64,000 nt of DNA from Virgibacillus oceani (GTDB lineage Bacteria; Bacillota; Bacilli; Bacillales; Amphibacillaceae), in contig NZ_BMFR01000017.1 in the NCBI RefSeq assembly GCF_014638995.1, positions 1 to 64,000 of the forward strand. The letters run 5' to 3'. The position numbers and the translations under genes are program-made. The notes under the pieces were generated by a model. That model was not told the DNA's origin. It did not search any database and saw only the letters and a program-made list of their open reading frames with translations. Positions 9,110 to 19,055 of this stretch are shown in pieces; the stretch's first letter is position 1, and the number at the start of each line of letters is the position of its first letter.

Positions 9110-10483
9110 TTGGCGAAACGTAAGACAAAATACGTATGCCAAGAGTGTGGCTATGAATCTGCAAAGTGGATGGGCAAATGCCCGGGCTGCAATAATTGGA
9201 ATACATTAGTAGAAGAAATTGAAGCATCCAATATGAAGAACCGACATGGATTAGGAATAGATAAAAGATCGATAAGTAAGCCGGAAAAAATCACCGCAAT
9301 TGAATCGCAAAAAGAACCACGAATGACAACATCGATGAAGGAATTTAACCGGGTGCTTGGCGGCGGAATCGTACCAGGCTCACTTATGCTAATAGGTGGG
9401 GATCCCGGAATCGGGAAATCCACGCTTTTGCTGCAAATATCATCACAGCTTGCTGAAAAACAATTGCCTGTTCTTTACATATCTGGTGAAGAATCGACTC
9501 GGCAAACGAAATTGCGAGCCGACCGTCTTGATATAAAAACAGACATGTTATACGTTTTATCGGAAACGAACTTATTTGATATTGCAAATCAGATTGAAGA
9601 AATTAAACCATCATTGGTTATCATTGATTCAATTCAAACCATTTTTCGCGAAGAAGTTACGAGTGCACCTGGAAGTGTTTCACAAGTACGTGAATGTACA
9701 GGGGAATTAATGAGGATTGCAAAAACAAATGGAATTCCGATTTTTATTGTTGGGCACGTTACAAAGGAAGGTGCCATTGCTGGTCCCAGAATGCTTGAGC
9801 ATATGGTGGATGCAGTACTTTATTTTGAAGGTGAACGACATCACTCGTACCGTATATTGCGAGGGGTTAAAAACCGTTTCGGAAGTACGAATGAAATGGG
9901 GATTTTTGAAATGAAGGAATCTGGACTCAGGGAAGTATTAAATCCTTCTGAGATATTTTTGGAAGAACGATCACAGGGTGCCGCTGGTTCAACAGTTGTA
10001 GCCTCGATGGAGGGGACAAGGCCTGTTCTAGTAGAAATCCAGGCATTGATTTCACCATCGAGCTTTGGCAATCCGCGAAGAATGGCAACGGGAATTGATC
10101 ATGGCCGGGTTCCCCTGCTAATGGCAGTACTGGAAAAACGTGTTGGGTTAATGTTACAGAACCAAGATGCATATATTAAAGTTGCGGGCGGGGTAAAGCT
10201 GGATGAACCAGCTATTGATTTGGCGATTGCAATTAGTATTGCGTCAAGTTTCCGGGATCAACCGACAAAGCCGGATGATATTTTTGTGGGTGAAGTTGGG
10301 TTGACTGGAGAAATCAGACGCGTTTCCAGGATTGAACAGAGAGTACAAGAAGCTGCTAAACTGGGTTTCAAACGGGTGATTTGTCCGAAAAAAAATCTGG
10401 ATGGATGGACCATTCCTAAATCAATTGAAGTCATTGGGGTAGATACGGTTCAGGAGGCACTTCAGGTCGGGGTATCCAGATAA
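9110..10483 (+). CDS. radA: DNA repair and recombination protein RadA (Sms)
   Basis: 457 aa from a TTG start. An N-terminal C4 zinc finger (Cys10/13/24/27) is followed by a RecA-like ATPase with Walker [11 protein letters not shown] (about 94-103). The family-specific KNRFG motif (about 250) and a C-terminal Lon-protease-like domain follow. RadA drives branch migration of recombination intermediates and is a DnaB-like helicase in transformation. In B. subtilis it lies in the clpC operon followed by disA. Here disA is missing and yacL follows 185 nt later with its own promoter. Confidence 0.96.
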   Translation: MAKRKTKYVCQECGYESAKWMGKCPGCNNWNTLVEEIEASNMKNRHGLGIDKRSISKPEKITAIESQKEPRMTTSMKEFNRVLGGGIVPGSLMLIGGDPGIGKSTLLLQISSQLAEKQLPVLYISGEESTRQTKLRADRLDIKTDMLYVLSETNLFDIANQIEEIKPSLVIIDSIQTIFREEVTSAPGSVSQVRECTGELMRIAKTNGIPIFIVGHVTKEGAIAGPRMLEHMVDAVLYFEGERHHSYRILRGVKNRFGSTNEMGIFEMKESGLREVLNPSEIFLEERSQGAAGSTVVASMEGTRPVLVEIQALISPSSFGNPRRMATGIDHGRVPLLMAVLEKRVGLMLQNQDAYIKVAGGVKLDEPAIDLAIAISIASSFRDQPTKPDDIFVGEVGLTGEIRRVSRIEQRVQEAAKLGFKRVICPKKNLDGWTIPKSIEVIGVDTVQEALQVGVSR

Positions 10484-10510
10484 AATTCAACAATTCTAGT
10501 AATTTTTAAA

Positions 10511-10539
10511 TTGACATCTATATTTTACTATGATAAAAT
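10511..10539 (+). promoter_or_regulatory. SigA promoter of yacL
   Basis: Perfect -35 TTGACA (10511-10516), 17-nt spacer and -10 TAAAAT (10534-10539). The leader before yacL is about 120 nt. Confidence 0.8.
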
Positions 10540-10667
10540 TTTATGTTTATCCAATTGACTGATTTTTACAGCTATGCTATTCTTTATTTAATGTAACAGG
10601 CATATTATTTCGATTTTACGATTATTTTTCATAAATATAGGAAATAATGAAAGCTAGGAGGTGAGCA

Positions 10668-11768
10668 GTGGTGCTGAAAAAAATTGTGCATTTGTTTTTT
10701 GTTATTACAGGAGGTACCATTGGGTATTTATATATACCAGATATAGTAAAGTTATTAGATTTTACCGATTCGAATTGGGTTGCATCCCCATATCTTGGTT
10801 TAGTAGTAGGTGCAATTATATTATTTCTATTCTCTTATTTGGTTGCGGATTATATTGTTGGGTTTCTAAAATGGTGTGAGGATGCTCTCATCAAGGCCCC
10901 GGTAGGAGATTTGTTTTTTGGTAGTTTAGGATTAATCGTTGGTCTGGTTATCGCATTTTTAATCAATATTCCGCTGACAGATATTAAAATTGATTTAGTT
11001 TCACAAGTCTTACCGCTATTTTTAACTATTTTATTAGGGTATTTCGGTTTCCAGGTTGGCTTTAGGCGCAGGGATGAATTAACAAACTTACTAAACTTCA
11101 ACCGCAAAGAGCGCGATAAAAAACGTGTATTTGAGGGGGAAGGTACTGATCAAATCCAGCCAAAAGCCAAGATACTAGATACAAGTGTCATTATTGATGG
11201 ACGTATAGCCGATATTTGTCAAACCAGCTTTTTAGAAGGTACAATAGTTATTCCGCAATTTGTTTTAGGAGAGTTACAGCATATTGCAGATTCATCGGAT
11301 GCTTTAAAACGAAACAGAGGGCGCCGGGGCTTGGATGTGCTAAATCGTATTCAAAAGGAATTGCCGGTTAAGGTTGAGATTTATGAAGGTGATTTTGAAG
11401 AGATACAAGAGGTGGACAGCAAGCTAATTAAACTAGCAAAAGTTATTAATGGTATCGTTGTTACAAATGACTTTAATTTGAACAAAGTTTGTGATCTTCA
11501 AGGTGTTCATGTGCTGAATATTAACGATTTGGCAAATGCAGTAAAACCGGTCGTTCTGCCTGGAGAGGAACTAATGGTGCAGGTAATTAAGGATGGTAAA
11601 GAACAAAATCAAGGTATCGCCTATTTAGATGACGGAACAATGATTGTTGTTGAGGAAGGCAGAGATTATATCGGAAAAACGATAGAGGTACTTATTACCA
11701 GTGTTTTACAAACCTCTGCTGGCAGAATGATTTTTGCAAAACCAAAATTACTTGAAAAAGCACTGTAA
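10668..11768 (+). CDS. yacL: PIN/TRAM-domain membrane protein YacL
   Basis: 366 aa. Four hydrophobic segments in the first 125 residues anchor it in the membrane. A PIN-like nuclease domain follows (about 165-290), with acidic residues in ILDTSVIIDGR and VVTNDFNLN. The TRAM RNA-binding domain is C-terminal (about 300-360, ending in AKPKLLEKAL). Domain order matches Bacillus YacL, a putative membrane-bound RNase. AGGAGGTG precedes two successive GTG codons (10668, 10671), and either could be the start. Confidence 0.92.
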   Translation: MVLKKIVHLFFVITGGTIGYLYIPDIVKLLDFTDSNWVASPYLGLVVGAIILFLFSYLVADYIVGFLKWCEDALIKAPVGDLFFGSLGLIVGLVIAFLINIPLTDIKIDLVSQVLPLFLTILLGYFGFQVGFRRRDELTNLLNFNRKERDKKRVFEGEGTDQIQPKAKILDTSVIIDGRIADICQTSFLEGTIVIPQFVLGELQHIADSSDALKRNRGRRGLDVLNRIQKELPVKVEIYEGDFEEIQEVDSKLIKLAKVINGIVVTNDFNLNKVCDLQGVHVLNINDLANAVKPVVLPGEELMVQVIKDGKEQNQGIAYLDDGTMIVVEEGRDYIGKTIEVLITSVLQTSAGRMIFAKPKLLEKAL

Positions 11769-11795
11769 AAAGGGTATAACTTATAAAGGATATAT

Positions 11796-11828
11796 AAAAG
11801 TGATAACAGTATTGTTATCGCTTTTTGT
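11796..11828 (+). terminator. Terminator after yacL
   Basis: 13-bp stem AAAAGTGATAACA (11796-11808) with TGTTATCGCTTTT (11813-11825), one GU pair, 4-nt loop and a T-rich tail. It separates yacL from gltX. The ispD-ispF pair found here in B. subtilis is absent. Confidence 0.88.
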
Positions 11829-11888
11829 TGTAAACAAAATAAAGTGTAATTTACTATAGAAAATGCAAATTAAGGAAGGGGTAACATC

Positions 11889-13358
11889 ATGACAAATCAA
11901 GTCCGTGTTCGTTATGCGCCAAGCCCAACTGGTCATTTACATATTGGGAACGCAAGAACTGCACTATTTAATTATTTATATGCAAAACATTTTGATGGAA
12001 AATTTATTATCCGTATTGAAGATACCGATGACAAACGAAATGTTGAAGGTGGAGAAGAAAGTCAATTACGCTATTTAAAATGGCTTGGAATTGAATGGGA
12101 TGAGGGAGCGGATATTGGCGGAGATTATGGTCCATACCGCCAAATGGAACGCCTTGCTATTTATCAGAAATATGTGGATGAACTTCTCGAAAGAGGCCTG
12201 GCATACAAATGCTATATGACAGAAGAGGAGCTTGATGCTGAACGTGAAGAGCAAAAAGCGAAAGGACAAGCTCCAAAGTATTCCGGAGCACATCGTGAAC
12301 TAACGTCTGAGCAAATTGCCGCGTTTGAACAGGAAGGACGTAAGCCTAGTATTCGTTTGCGCGTTCCTGAAGATACAACATACACATTCCCGGATATTGT
12401 ACGCGGAAATATTACCTTTGAATCTAGTGACTTTGGTGACTGGGTAATTGTGAAAAAGAACGGCATTCCGACATACAATTTTGCAGTAGCAATTGACGAT
12501 CATCTGATGAGCATTACGCATATTTTGCGTGGGGAAGAGCATATTTCAAATACACCAAAACAAATGATGATCTATGATGCATTTGGCTGGGAAGCACCGA
12601 AATTTGGTCACATGACACTGATTTTAAATGAAGAACGGAAAAAGTTAAGCAAGCGTGATCAGCACATCTTGCAATTTATTGAGCAGTATCATAACTTAGG
12701 TTATTTACCACAGGCCATATTTAATTTCATTACGCTCCTTGGATGGTCACCAGTTGGGGAAGAAGAGATTTTTGATAAAAATACACTTGTTAATATTTTT
12801 GACCCTGATCGTCTGTCAACATCGGCAGCAATTTTTGATCCGCAAAAACTAAAGTGGATGAACAATGAATATATTAAATCATTAGATATTAAAGCGGTTG
12901 TTGATTTAACCATGCCACACTTAATTGATGCAGGTAAATTGCCTAGTGATATGGATGAGGATACACGCACATGGGCAGAGAATGTTATCGCACTTTATAA
13001 GGAACAATTACGCTACGGTGCGGAAATTGTGGAGTTAACGGAGTTGTTCTTTAACGAGCATATTGAGTATGATGAGGCTGCCATGGAAGTGCTTAGTGGT
13101 GAACAAGTTCCAGAGGTTTTGCAAGTCTTTACGGATAAGCTGATTCACCTTGATGATTTTACTAAAGATTCCATTAAAGCAGAAATTAAAGCAACACAAA
13201 AAGAAACTGGACATCGTGGCAAAAAGCTTTTTATGCCAATTCGGGTTGCTGTAACTGGACAAATGCATGGCCCTGAGTTGCCAATGGCTATTGAGCTTTT
13301 AGGAAAAGAAGTTATTTTGGCTCGTTTGGATAAAATTTTAAAACAATTGGATGCTTAA
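11889..13358 (+). CDS. gltX: Glutamyl-tRNA synthetase
   Basis: 489 aa class I synthetase. It has the HIGH motif as [13 protein letters not shown] (about 10-22) and the KMSKS motif as KLSKRDQ (about 254-260). The C-terminal anticodon-binding helical domain is complete. In Bacilli, which usually lack GlnRS, this enzyme charges both tRNA-Glu and tRNA-Gln, the latter then being amidated by GatCAB. GGAAGGGG lies before the ATG. In B. subtilis gltX precedes cysE, as here. Confidence 0.97.
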   Translation: MTNQVRVRYAPSPTGHLHIGNARTALFNYLYAKHFDGKFIIRIEDTDDKRNVEGGEESQLRYLKWLGIEWDEGADIGGDYGPYRQMERLAIYQKYVDELLERGLAYKCYMTEEELDAEREEQKAKGQAPKYSGAHRELTSEQIAAFEQEGRKPSIRLRVPEDTTYTFPDIVRGNITFESSDFGDWVIVKKNGIPTYNFAVAIDDHLMSITHILRGEEHISNTPKQMMIYDAFGWEAPKFGHMTLILNEERKKLSKRDQHILQFIEQYHNLGYLPQAIFNFITLLGWSPVGEEEIFDKNTLVNIFDPDRLSTSAAIFDPQKLKWMNNEYIKSLDIKAVVDLTMPHLIDAGKLPSDMDEDTRTWAENVIALYKEQLRYGAEIVELTELFFNEHIEYDEAAMEVLSGEQVPEVLQVFTDKLIHLDDFTKDSIKAEIKATQKETGHRGKKLFMPIRVAVTGQMHGPELPMAIELLGKEVILARLDKILKQLDA

Positions 13359-13359
13359 T

Positions 13360-13388
13360 TTGTTCACATTCTAGGCGAAATGTAATAT
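13360..13388 (+). promoter_or_regulatory. Promoter of the cysE T-box transcript
   Basis: TTGTTC (13360-13365), 17-nt spacer and TAATAT (13383-13388), overlapping the end of gltX. The predicted start is just upstream of the T-box leader. Confidence 0.55.
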
Positions 13389-13399
13389 AGTAATAATAC

Positions 13400-13645
13400 A
13401 ATATGGAACGCTGACAGGGAGAAGTAAAAAACGAATGTCTTAATCAGAGAGAATCACCATCGGCTGCAAGTGATTTTAAGCTATCGTTTTTGAAGTGCAC
13501 CCTTGAGTCCGTTATGGAAGTCAAGTATATAACGGCGGTACTCTACCGTTACTAGAGCATAAGTAGGGGGAAGATTCTCCAAACAGAGTGGAACCGCGCG
13601 ATAAGCGTCTCTGTGTAGTTATTACACAGGGACGCTTTTTTATTT
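13400..13645 (+). ncRNA. T-box riboswitch, Cys-specific
   Basis: The conserved T-box sequence AGAGTGGAACCGCG is at 13585-13598. A terminator follows: a 15-bp stem at 13603-13617 and 13623-13637 with a T-run. Upstream, the stem I region (about 13440-13500) has an AGTGATTTTAAGC-like flank next to a TGC triplet, the Cys specifier. Uncharged tRNA-Cys should bind and favour antitermination. This fits the downstream genes cysE and cysS. Confidence 0.93.
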
Positions 13646-13794
13646 CCGTAATTTCATGGTTCTTTAGTTCACCCGGAATAGTGGAGTGATATATTGCAGT
13701 TTTAGAAAACAGTCTTAATTTATAAATTAATAAGTAGCGGATAAGGGGATTATAACCGCAAAGACCAATTACTAAGCAAAGGAGGCTTGTTCTC

Positions 13795-14454
13795 ATGGGG
13801 CTTTTTAAACGGATGAAGGAAGACATGGACGTTGTATTTGAACAGGATCCGGCAGCACGCACTTATTTTGAAGTATTTTTAACATACTCTGGCCTGCATG
13901 CAATATGGTCGCACCGTATTGCGCATGCCTTTTATAAACGAAATCTATTTTTTATTGCCCGCGTAATTTCGCAAGTCAGCAGATTCTTTACAGGGATTGA
14001 AATACATCCAGGGGCTAAAATAGGCAGGAGGTTTTTTATTGATCATGGAATGGGGGTCGTAATTGGGGAGACGTGTGAGATAGGAGATAATGTTACTGTG
14101 TTTCAGGGAGTTACCCTTGGCGGAACAGGTAAGGAAAAAGGGAAAAGGCATCCAACTGTTAAGGATAATGCCCTCATATCAACAGGTGCAAAGGTACTTG
14201 GCTCGATAACAATTGGCGAAAGTTCAAAAGTTGGCGGCGGATCTGTTGTGCTGCATGATGTACCAGACCATTCAACGGTGGTTGGAATACCTGGCAGGGT
14301 AGTTGTGCAAAATGGTGAAAAGGTGCGTCGGGATTTAGATCATCATAAAATACCAGATCCTGTTGCTGATAAATGTGATTATTTACAAGCCGAAATTAAT
14401 GCATTACGAGAAGAAATAGCAAAGTTGAAAGAAGGGAAGCAAAAATGTCAATAA
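13795..14454 (+). CDS. cysE: Serine O-acetyltransferase
   Basis: 219 aa. An N-terminal helical domain is followed by a left-handed beta-helix of hexapeptide repeats ([36 protein letters not shown]). It transfers acetyl from acetyl-CoA to serine, the first step of cysteine synthesis. AAAGGAGG precedes ATG. It ends 10 nt inside cysS. The Cys T-box upstream couples its expression to tRNA-Cys charging. The C-terminal tail is long and charged, which may affect feedback binding by cysteine (inference). Confidence 0.96.
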   Translation: MGLFKRMKEDMDVVFEQDPAARTYFEVFLTYSGLHAIWSHRIAHAFYKRNLFFIARVISQVSRFFTGIEIHPGAKIGRRFFIDHGMGVVIGETCEIGDNVTVFQGVTLGGTGKEKGKRHPTVKDNALISTGAKVLGSITIGESSKVGGGSVVLHDVPDHSTVVGIPGRVVVQNGEKVRRDLDHHKIPDPVADKCDYLQAEINALREEIAKLKEGKQKCQ

Positions 14455-15845
14455 AACTTTATAATACATTAACACGTGAAAAAGAGTTGTTTCAGCCGCT
14501 TGAAGAGGGCAAGGTAAGTATGTATGTTTGCGGACCTACCGTTTACAACTATATTCACATAGGAAATGCTAGACCCGCAATTGTTTTTGATACAGTACGA
14601 AGGTATTTGGAATATAAGGGATATCATGTTGACTATGTACTGAATTTTACGGATGTTGATGACAAAATTATTAAGGCAGCACAGGATTTAGGAGAAGAAA
14701 TTCCTGAAGTTTCTAATCGGTTTATTGATGCCTATTTAGAAGATGTTGGGGCGTTAGGTGTTAAAAAAGCAACACATAATCCACGCGTGACGGACACAAT
14801 GGATGACATTATTGACTTTATTGCTAAGCTAATTGAAAAGGATTATGCCTATGCAGTTGATGGAGATGTATATTTTAAACCGCGTGCCTTTGACGGGTAT
14901 GGTAAATTATCACACCAATCCATCGATGAATTACGATCGGGAGCACGAATACAGATCGGTGAGAAAAAGTCAGATCCTCTCGATTTTGCCCTTTGGAAAA
15001 GTGCTAAACCCGGTGAAATTGCTTGGGAAACCCCGTGGGGCAAAGGACGTCCGGGGTGGCATATCGAATGTTCGGCAATGGTTAAAAAATACCTTGGTGA
15101 TACAATTGATATTCATGCAGGTGGACAGGACCTAACGTTTCCGCACCATGAAAACGAAATTGCTCAATCAGAAGCAATGACAGGGAAAACATTTGCGAGG
15201 TATTGGATGCATAATGGGTATATTAATATCGATAATGAAAAGATGTCCAAGTCACTTGGGAATTTTGTTTTAACAAGGGATTTAATTGACCAGCATGATC
15301 CACAGGTTCTTCGCTTTTTTATGCTGAGTGTGCATTACCGTAATCCGATTAATTTTTCCGAAGAACTGCTGGAAGGGGCAAAGAATAGCCTGGAACGAAT
15401 GAAAACAGCTTATTTTAATTTGGAACATCGTAAAGCGTCAAGCATGAATTTAGATAATGAGACTGACCAATGGCTGGAAAAAATAGCAGAATTTAAGAAG
15501 TTGTTCGAATCAGAAATGGATGACGACTTTAATACAGCCAATGCAATTTCTGTGTTGTTTGATGTAACAAAAGAAGCCAATGTTTATTTGCAGTCGAAAC
15601 AAACATCTTCTAAGGTTATAGAAGCTTTCCAGGAAGCAATAGAAGCATTCCTTGGAGTACTGGGAATTAACTTGAAGAAACATGAGGAGTTACTAGATGA
15701 CGATATTGAGGCCTTGATTCAAGAACGAATTGAGGCAAGAAGGAATCGCGATTTTAGCAGGGCAGATGAAATACGTGATGAATTGAAGAGAAAAAGTATT
15801 ATTTTAGAAGATACTCCCCAAGGTACACGATGGAAAAGGGGGTAG
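14445..15845 (+). CDS. cysS: Cysteinyl-tRNA synthetase
   Basis: 466 aa class I synthetase. The HIGH region is [18 protein letters not shown] (from about residue 26), with the zinc-ligand Cys in VCGP. Further features are the HIECSAM and HHENE zinc/active-site residues and the KMSKS motif in [10 protein letters not shown]. Its start overlaps the end of cysE by 10 nt, so both are translated from the same T-box-controlled message. Length is normal. Confidence 0.97.
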   Translation: MSIKLYNTLTREKELFQPLEEGKVSMYVCGPTVYNYIHIGNARPAIVFDTVRRYLEYKGYHVDYVLNFTDVDDKIIKAAQDLGEEIPEVSNRFIDAYLEDVGALGVKKATHNPRVTDTMDDIIDFIAKLIEKDYAYAVDGDVYFKPRAFDGYGKLSHQSIDELRSGARIQIGEKKSDPLDFALWKSAKPGEIAWETPWGKGRPGWHIECSAMVKKYLGDTIDIHAGGQDLTFPHHENEIAQSEAMTGKTFARYWMHNGYINIDNEKMSKSLGNFVLTRDLIDQHDPQVLRFFMLSVHYRNPINFSEELLEGAKNSLERMKTAYFNLEHRKASSMNLDNETDQWLEKIAEFKKLFESEMDDDFNTANAISVLFDVTKEANVYLQSKQTSSKVIEAFQEAIEAFLGVLGINLKKHEELLDDDIEALIQERIEARRNRDFSRADEIRDELKRKSIILEDTPQGTRWKRG

Positions 15846-15847
15846 AC

Positions 15848-16246
15848 ATGAGACTGGAAGTAAAGCAACTTAAGAGCCTTGCCCTGGCTTACATAGGGGA
15901 TGCTGTTTACGAAATACACGTTAGGGAGCATCTTATTGGAACTGGTCAGGTTAAACCGAATCAATTACATCGGAACGCGGTTCGGTTTGTGTCGGCAAAA
16001 TCCCAGGCGATGGTGATTTTACATTGGTTAGACACTTCGTTTTTAACGGAAGAAGAAGAACGTGTTGCTGCTCGTGGAAGAAATGCTAAATCCGGTTCTA
16101 TTCCGAAAAATACGGATGTTCAAACTTACCGATACAGTACAGCGTTTGAAGCGTTGCTTGGCTATCATTATTTACTAAAAAATAATGAACGTTTAGAGCA
16201 ACTGCTCATAAGTGCGATAGAATTTGTGGAGGGGAGGAATAGGTAA
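15848..16246 (+). CDS. mrnC: Mini-ribonuclease III
   Basis: 132 aa. An RNase III catalytic domain without a dsRNA-binding domain, with the signature [10 protein letters not shown] carrying catalytic acidic residues. Mini-III trims the ends of 23S rRNA precursor stems in Bacillus. ATG 15848 is chosen because AAAAGGGGGT precedes it; an in-frame ATG at 15830 lies inside cysS. It begins 2 nt after the cysS stop and abuts rlmB without a gap. Confidence 0.94.
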   Translation: MRLEVKQLKSLALAYIGDAVYEIHVREHLIGTGQVKPNQLHRNAVRFVSAKSQAMVILHWLDTSFLTEEEERVAARGRNAKSGSIPKNTDVQTYRYSTAFEALLGYHYLLKNNERLEQLLISAIEFVEGRNR

Positions 16247-16990
16247 ATGGACCAGGAAATGATTATTGGCAAAAACCCGGTTATAGAAGCATTGAAATCT
16301 GGACGTTCGGTTAATAAAGTGTTGCTGTCCGAACAATTAAATGTCAATTCACAAGGAAAGATCCGGAAATTGGCAAAAAGTGCTGGCACGATTGTGCAAA
16401 AGGTGCCACGTAATAAACTCGATCATTTAAGCGATGGAAACCATCAAGGAGTTATTGCATATGTGGCATCATATCAATATGCAGACTTGGATGATTTGTA
16501 TGCTAGGGCTGATAAGCGGGGAGAGGAACCTTTTTTTATCATTTTGGACGAGCTTTGGGACCCGCATAATTTAGGATCAATTTTGCGTACTGCCGATGCA
16601 ACAGGTGCACATGGTGTTATAATTCCTAAACGCCGTTCCGTTGGTTTAACGCAGGTTGTAGCAAAAACTGCCGCCGGGGCATTAGAACATGTTCCTGTTG
16701 CTCGTGTTACCAATATTGCTAATACGATTGATGAATTAAAAGGCAAGAACATTTGGGTAGTGGGAACTGAGGCGACCGCAAATGAAGATTACCGGTCATT
16801 GGATGGGACAATCCCTATTGCACTTGTTATTGGCAATGAAGGAAAAGGAATGAGCCGATTAGTTAAAGACAAATGTGATTGGACTGTGAATCTTCCTATG
16901 AAAGGTAAAGTCTCATCCTTAAATGCATCTGTTGCTTGCAGTTTACTGCTGTACGAAGTATTTCGCAAAAGGTATCCACTGGGTGAATAG
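16247..16990 (+). CDS. rlmB: 23S rRNA (guanosine-2'-O)-methyltransferase RlmB (SpoU family)
   Basis: 247 aa. The N-terminal substrate-binding domain (MIIGKNPVIEALKSGR) is followed by a SPOUT trefoil-knot domain. Its motifs are LDELWDPHNLGSILRTA (motif 1), IGNEGKGMSRLV (motif 2) and NLPMKGKVSSLNASVA (motif 3). It is predicted to methylate a conserved 23S rRNA guanosine, or tRNA in some relatives. Directly abuts mrnC and is followed 3 nt later by yacP, so these form one transcript with cysES. Confidence 0.94.
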   Translation: MDQEMIIGKNPVIEALKSGRSVNKVLLSEQLNVNSQGKIRKLAKSAGTIVQKVPRNKLDHLSDGNHQGVIAYVASYQYADLDDLYARADKRGEEPFFIILDELWDPHNLGSILRTADATGAHGVIIPKRRSVGLTQVVAKTAAGALEHVPVARVTNIANTIDELKGKNIWVVGTEATANEDYRSLDGTIPIALVIGNEGKGMSRLVKDKCDWTVNLPMKGKVSSLNASVACSLLLYEVFRKRYPLGE

Positions 16991-16993
16991 CGT

Positions 16994-17503
16994 ATGGTTG
17001 TTTTGGTGGTGGATGGCTACAATATAATTGGTGCATGGGAAGAGCTGCAGAAACTAAAAGACAAAGATATGAGTCAAGCGAGAGATCGGTTAATTGAACT
17101 AATGGCAGAGTATCAAGCGTTATCCGGAAATCGTACTATTGTGGTGTTTGATGCTTACTATGTAAAAGGTATATCGAGTAAATTGGAAGAGTATAATGTG
17201 GAAATTATTTATACAAAGGAAAAGGAAACAGCAGATGAGTGTATAGAGAAGCTTGTGAAAGATATTAAGAATGTTGATACACAGGTATATGTCGCAACGT
17301 CTGATTACGCGGAACAACGAACTGTTTTTGGGAGCGGTGCATTACGAAAATCGGCAAGAGAGCTGTATATTGAATTAAGAAATATAGAAGGAGAAATTGA
17401 AGAAAGTATTGATCGTTACAAGAAGGTTAAACCACAGGCAAGAATACCGTTAGAAAAAAATATTTTAGAAACTTTCGAAAAATGGAGGAGAGGTGACAAA
17501 TAG
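16994..17503 (+). CDS. yacP: NYN-domain ribosome-associated endoribonuclease (Rae1/YacP)
   Basis: 169 aa. Begins with LVVDGYNIIGAW, the acidic PIN-like active-site strand of the NYN family, followed by IVVFDAYYVKG and YVATSDYAEQRTVFGSGA. In B. subtilis Rae1 enters the ribosomal A site and cuts selected mRNAs during translation. It has a short spacing from rlmB. Its stop codon lies within a terminator stem. Confidence 0.93.
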   Translation: MVVLVVDGYNIIGAWEELQKLKDKDMSQARDRLIELMAEYQALSGNRTIVVFDAYYVKGISSKLEEYNVEIIYTKEKETADECIEKLVKDIKNVDTQVYVATSDYAEQRTVFGSGALRKSARELYIELRNIEGEIEESIDRYKKVKPQARIPLEKNILETFEKWRRGDK

Positions 17504-17523
17504 GCGTATAAAAGCCTATTTTG
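17498..17523 (+). terminator. Terminator overlapping the yacP stop codon
   Basis: AAATAGGC (17498-17505) pairs with GCCTATTT (17514-17521), followed by a short T/G tract. The TAG stop of yacP is part of the 5' arm. Confidence 0.72.
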
Positions 17524-17568
17524 TGCGTTATCTCCTCATATTGTCCTGTATTCCGCGTCAGGAAGCTA

Positions 17569-17598
17569 TTGACTGTATGGAAACGGTTACTGTATACT
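17569..17598 (+). promoter_or_regulatory. Promoter of sigH
   Basis: TTGACT (17569-17574), 18-nt spacer and TATACT (17593-17598), a good SigA-type promoter. In B. subtilis sigH is transcribed from a SigA promoter repressed by AbrB. No AbrB site can be defined from sequence alone. Confidence 0.75.
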
Positions 17599-17640
17599 AT
17601 CTCTATATATTGACTGTATTAGGTCGGGGGGTCATATTTG

Positions 17641-18291
17641 GTGAGTGTCAAGCAGATAGAGACAGATAATAAAAGCATCGAATTGCTTGATGATGATGCA
17701 ATCATTAATTTGATCCAGCAGGGAAACAGTCATGCACTTGATTTTTTGATTAATAAATATCGAAATTTCGTTCGGGCAAAAGCGCGGACTTATTTTCTTA
17801 TCGGTGCAGATAAGGAAGACATTGTGCAGGAAGGAATGATTGGTCTCTATAAGGCAATACGCGATTTTAATGGGGACAAGCTATCATCGTTTAAAGCTTT
17901 CGCTGAGCTTTGCATTACCCGGCAAATCATTACCGCTATTAAGACAGCTACAAGGCAAAAACACATTCCGCTAAATTCATACGTTTCCTTGGACAAGCCA
18001 ATATACGATGAGGAATCAGATCGAACATTGCTGGATGTTATTGCCGGTTCAAAAGCGATTGATCCTCAGGAATTACTCGTAAATAGAGAGAAATTTGACG
18101 ATATGGAATATAAATTATCCGAATTGTTAAGCGAGTTAGAAAAAGAGGTGCTGCTGTTATATTTAGATGGAAGGACATATCAAGAGATTTCGGTTGAATT
18201 AAAAAGGCATGTTAAATCAATAGACAATGCCTTACAGCGGGTTAAACGGAAGCTCGAACAATTGATAGAAGAAAGTGAATTAAGCCTTTAA
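17641..18291 (+). CDS. sigH: RNA polymerase sigma-H factor
   Basis: 216 aa from GTG 17641 (a TTG one codon upstream is possible; GGGGGG precedes both). Sigma-70 region 2 is clear (LINKYRNFVRAKARTYFLIG, DIVQEGMIGLYKAIRDF), and region 4 has a helix-turn-helix near the C-terminus (RTYQEISVELKRHVKSIDNA). SigH directs genes of the transition to stationary phase, competence and early sporulation. Its presence supports a spore-forming host. Confidence 0.96.
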   Translation: MSVKQIETDNKSIELLDDDAIINLIQQGNSHALDFLINKYRNFVRAKARTYFLIGADKEDIVQEGMIGLYKAIRDFNGDKLSSFKAFAELCITRQIITAIKTATRQKHIPLNSYVSLDKPIYDEESDRTLLDVIAGSKAIDPQELLVNREKFDDMEYKLSELLSELEKEVLLLYLDGRTYQEISVELKRHVKSIDNALQRVKRKLEQLIEESELSL

Positions 18292-18308
18292 TCTGGTGCA
18301 AAATGCCG

Positions 18309-18337
18309 TTGACACATGTACACAGGCGTGCTACATT
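18309..18337 (+). promoter_or_regulatory. Promoter of rpmG-secE(-nusG)
   Basis: TTGACA (18309-18314), 17-nt spacer and TACATT (18332-18337), located 18 nt after the sigH stop. Confidence 0.75.
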
Positions 18338-18460
18338 AAAATGAGGACTGATGTCGATAATTGTTTTATAGTGGGAAATCAGGCTGAAGATATTGAACTT
18401 ATATATTTATATTTATTTTATCGATGTTTATAGCTAAATACCCTATGGTGGGGTGAAATG

Positions 18461-18610
18461 ATGAACAAAAAGATAACATTAGCGTGTGCAATATGTTCGA
18501 GCAGGAATTATACAACAAACAAAAATGTATCCACACAACCTATACGATTAGAAGCAAGAAAATATTGCAAGACATGTGGGAAACATACGTTGCACCGTGA
18601 GACGAAATAA
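18461..18610 (+). CDS. rpmG: 50S ribosomal protein L33
   Basis: 49 aa, below the usual ORF length cut. Translation gives a zinc-binding L33 with Cys pairs at 9/12 and 37/40 ([27 protein letters not shown]). An ATG one codon upstream (18458) is also possible. B. subtilis has zinc-dependent and zinc-independent L33 paralogues; this is the cysteine-containing type. Followed after 32 nt by secE, as in other Bacillaceae. Confidence 0.93.
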   Translation: MNKKITLACAICSSRNYTTNKNVSTQPIRLEARKYCKTCGKHTLHRETK

Positions 18611-18642
18611 GCACTCTTCGGGTAGAGTTTGGGGGTACAAGG

Positions 18643-18819
18643 ATGGGTCTTTTTAAATTTTTCAAAAACGTTTCAAGAGAAATGAAAAAAGTGAGTTGGC
18701 CAAAGGGCCGTGAATTAACCAGTTATACGATTACTGTCATCACAACAGTTGTATTTATCGCTGTGTTTTTTACGTTAATCGATCTTGGAATTACACAAAT
18801 ATTATATCTCTTTGAATAA
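18643..18819 (+). CDS. secE: Preprotein translocase subunit SecE
   Basis: 58 aa, too short for the usual ORF cut. It has an amphipathic N-terminal segment with the family motif MKKVSWPKGRELTSYT and one transmembrane helix (about 31-50), the normal architecture for Gram-positive SecE. It clamps SecY in the membrane channel. The start is ATG 18643, with GGGGGTACAAGG upstream. A strong terminator follows before nusG. Confidence 0.95.
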   Translation: MGLFKFFKNVSREMKKVSWPKGRELTSYTITVITTVVFIAVFFTLIDLGITQILYLFE

Positions 18820-18865
18820 TAGTGTTATAATTATGCTATAATGAAAATAAACATTTTTTTCTTTC

Positions 18866-18893
18866 AAAAAAACCCGAATTAACGGGTTTTTTA
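18866..18893 (+). terminator. Terminator between secE and nusG
   Basis: AAAAACCCG arm (about 18868-18876), 6-nt loop and CGGGTTTTTT (18883-18892). A canonical terminator, implying partial separation of nusG from secE expression. Confidence 0.9.
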
Positions 18894-19055
18894 ATATTGT
18901 ATTTTTTTATACAGTTAAGAGCCCTCCATTTCGTTCTGGAAAAGGTAAAAACAACATCATGGTTAAATGCTGGCTGTTCAGGTGGTAAAGGGAATTAAAA
19001 TGACTGTTAATTTATATAAAGGGAGGGAAGGGCAAGTTCGATTTGTCCTGTTCAA

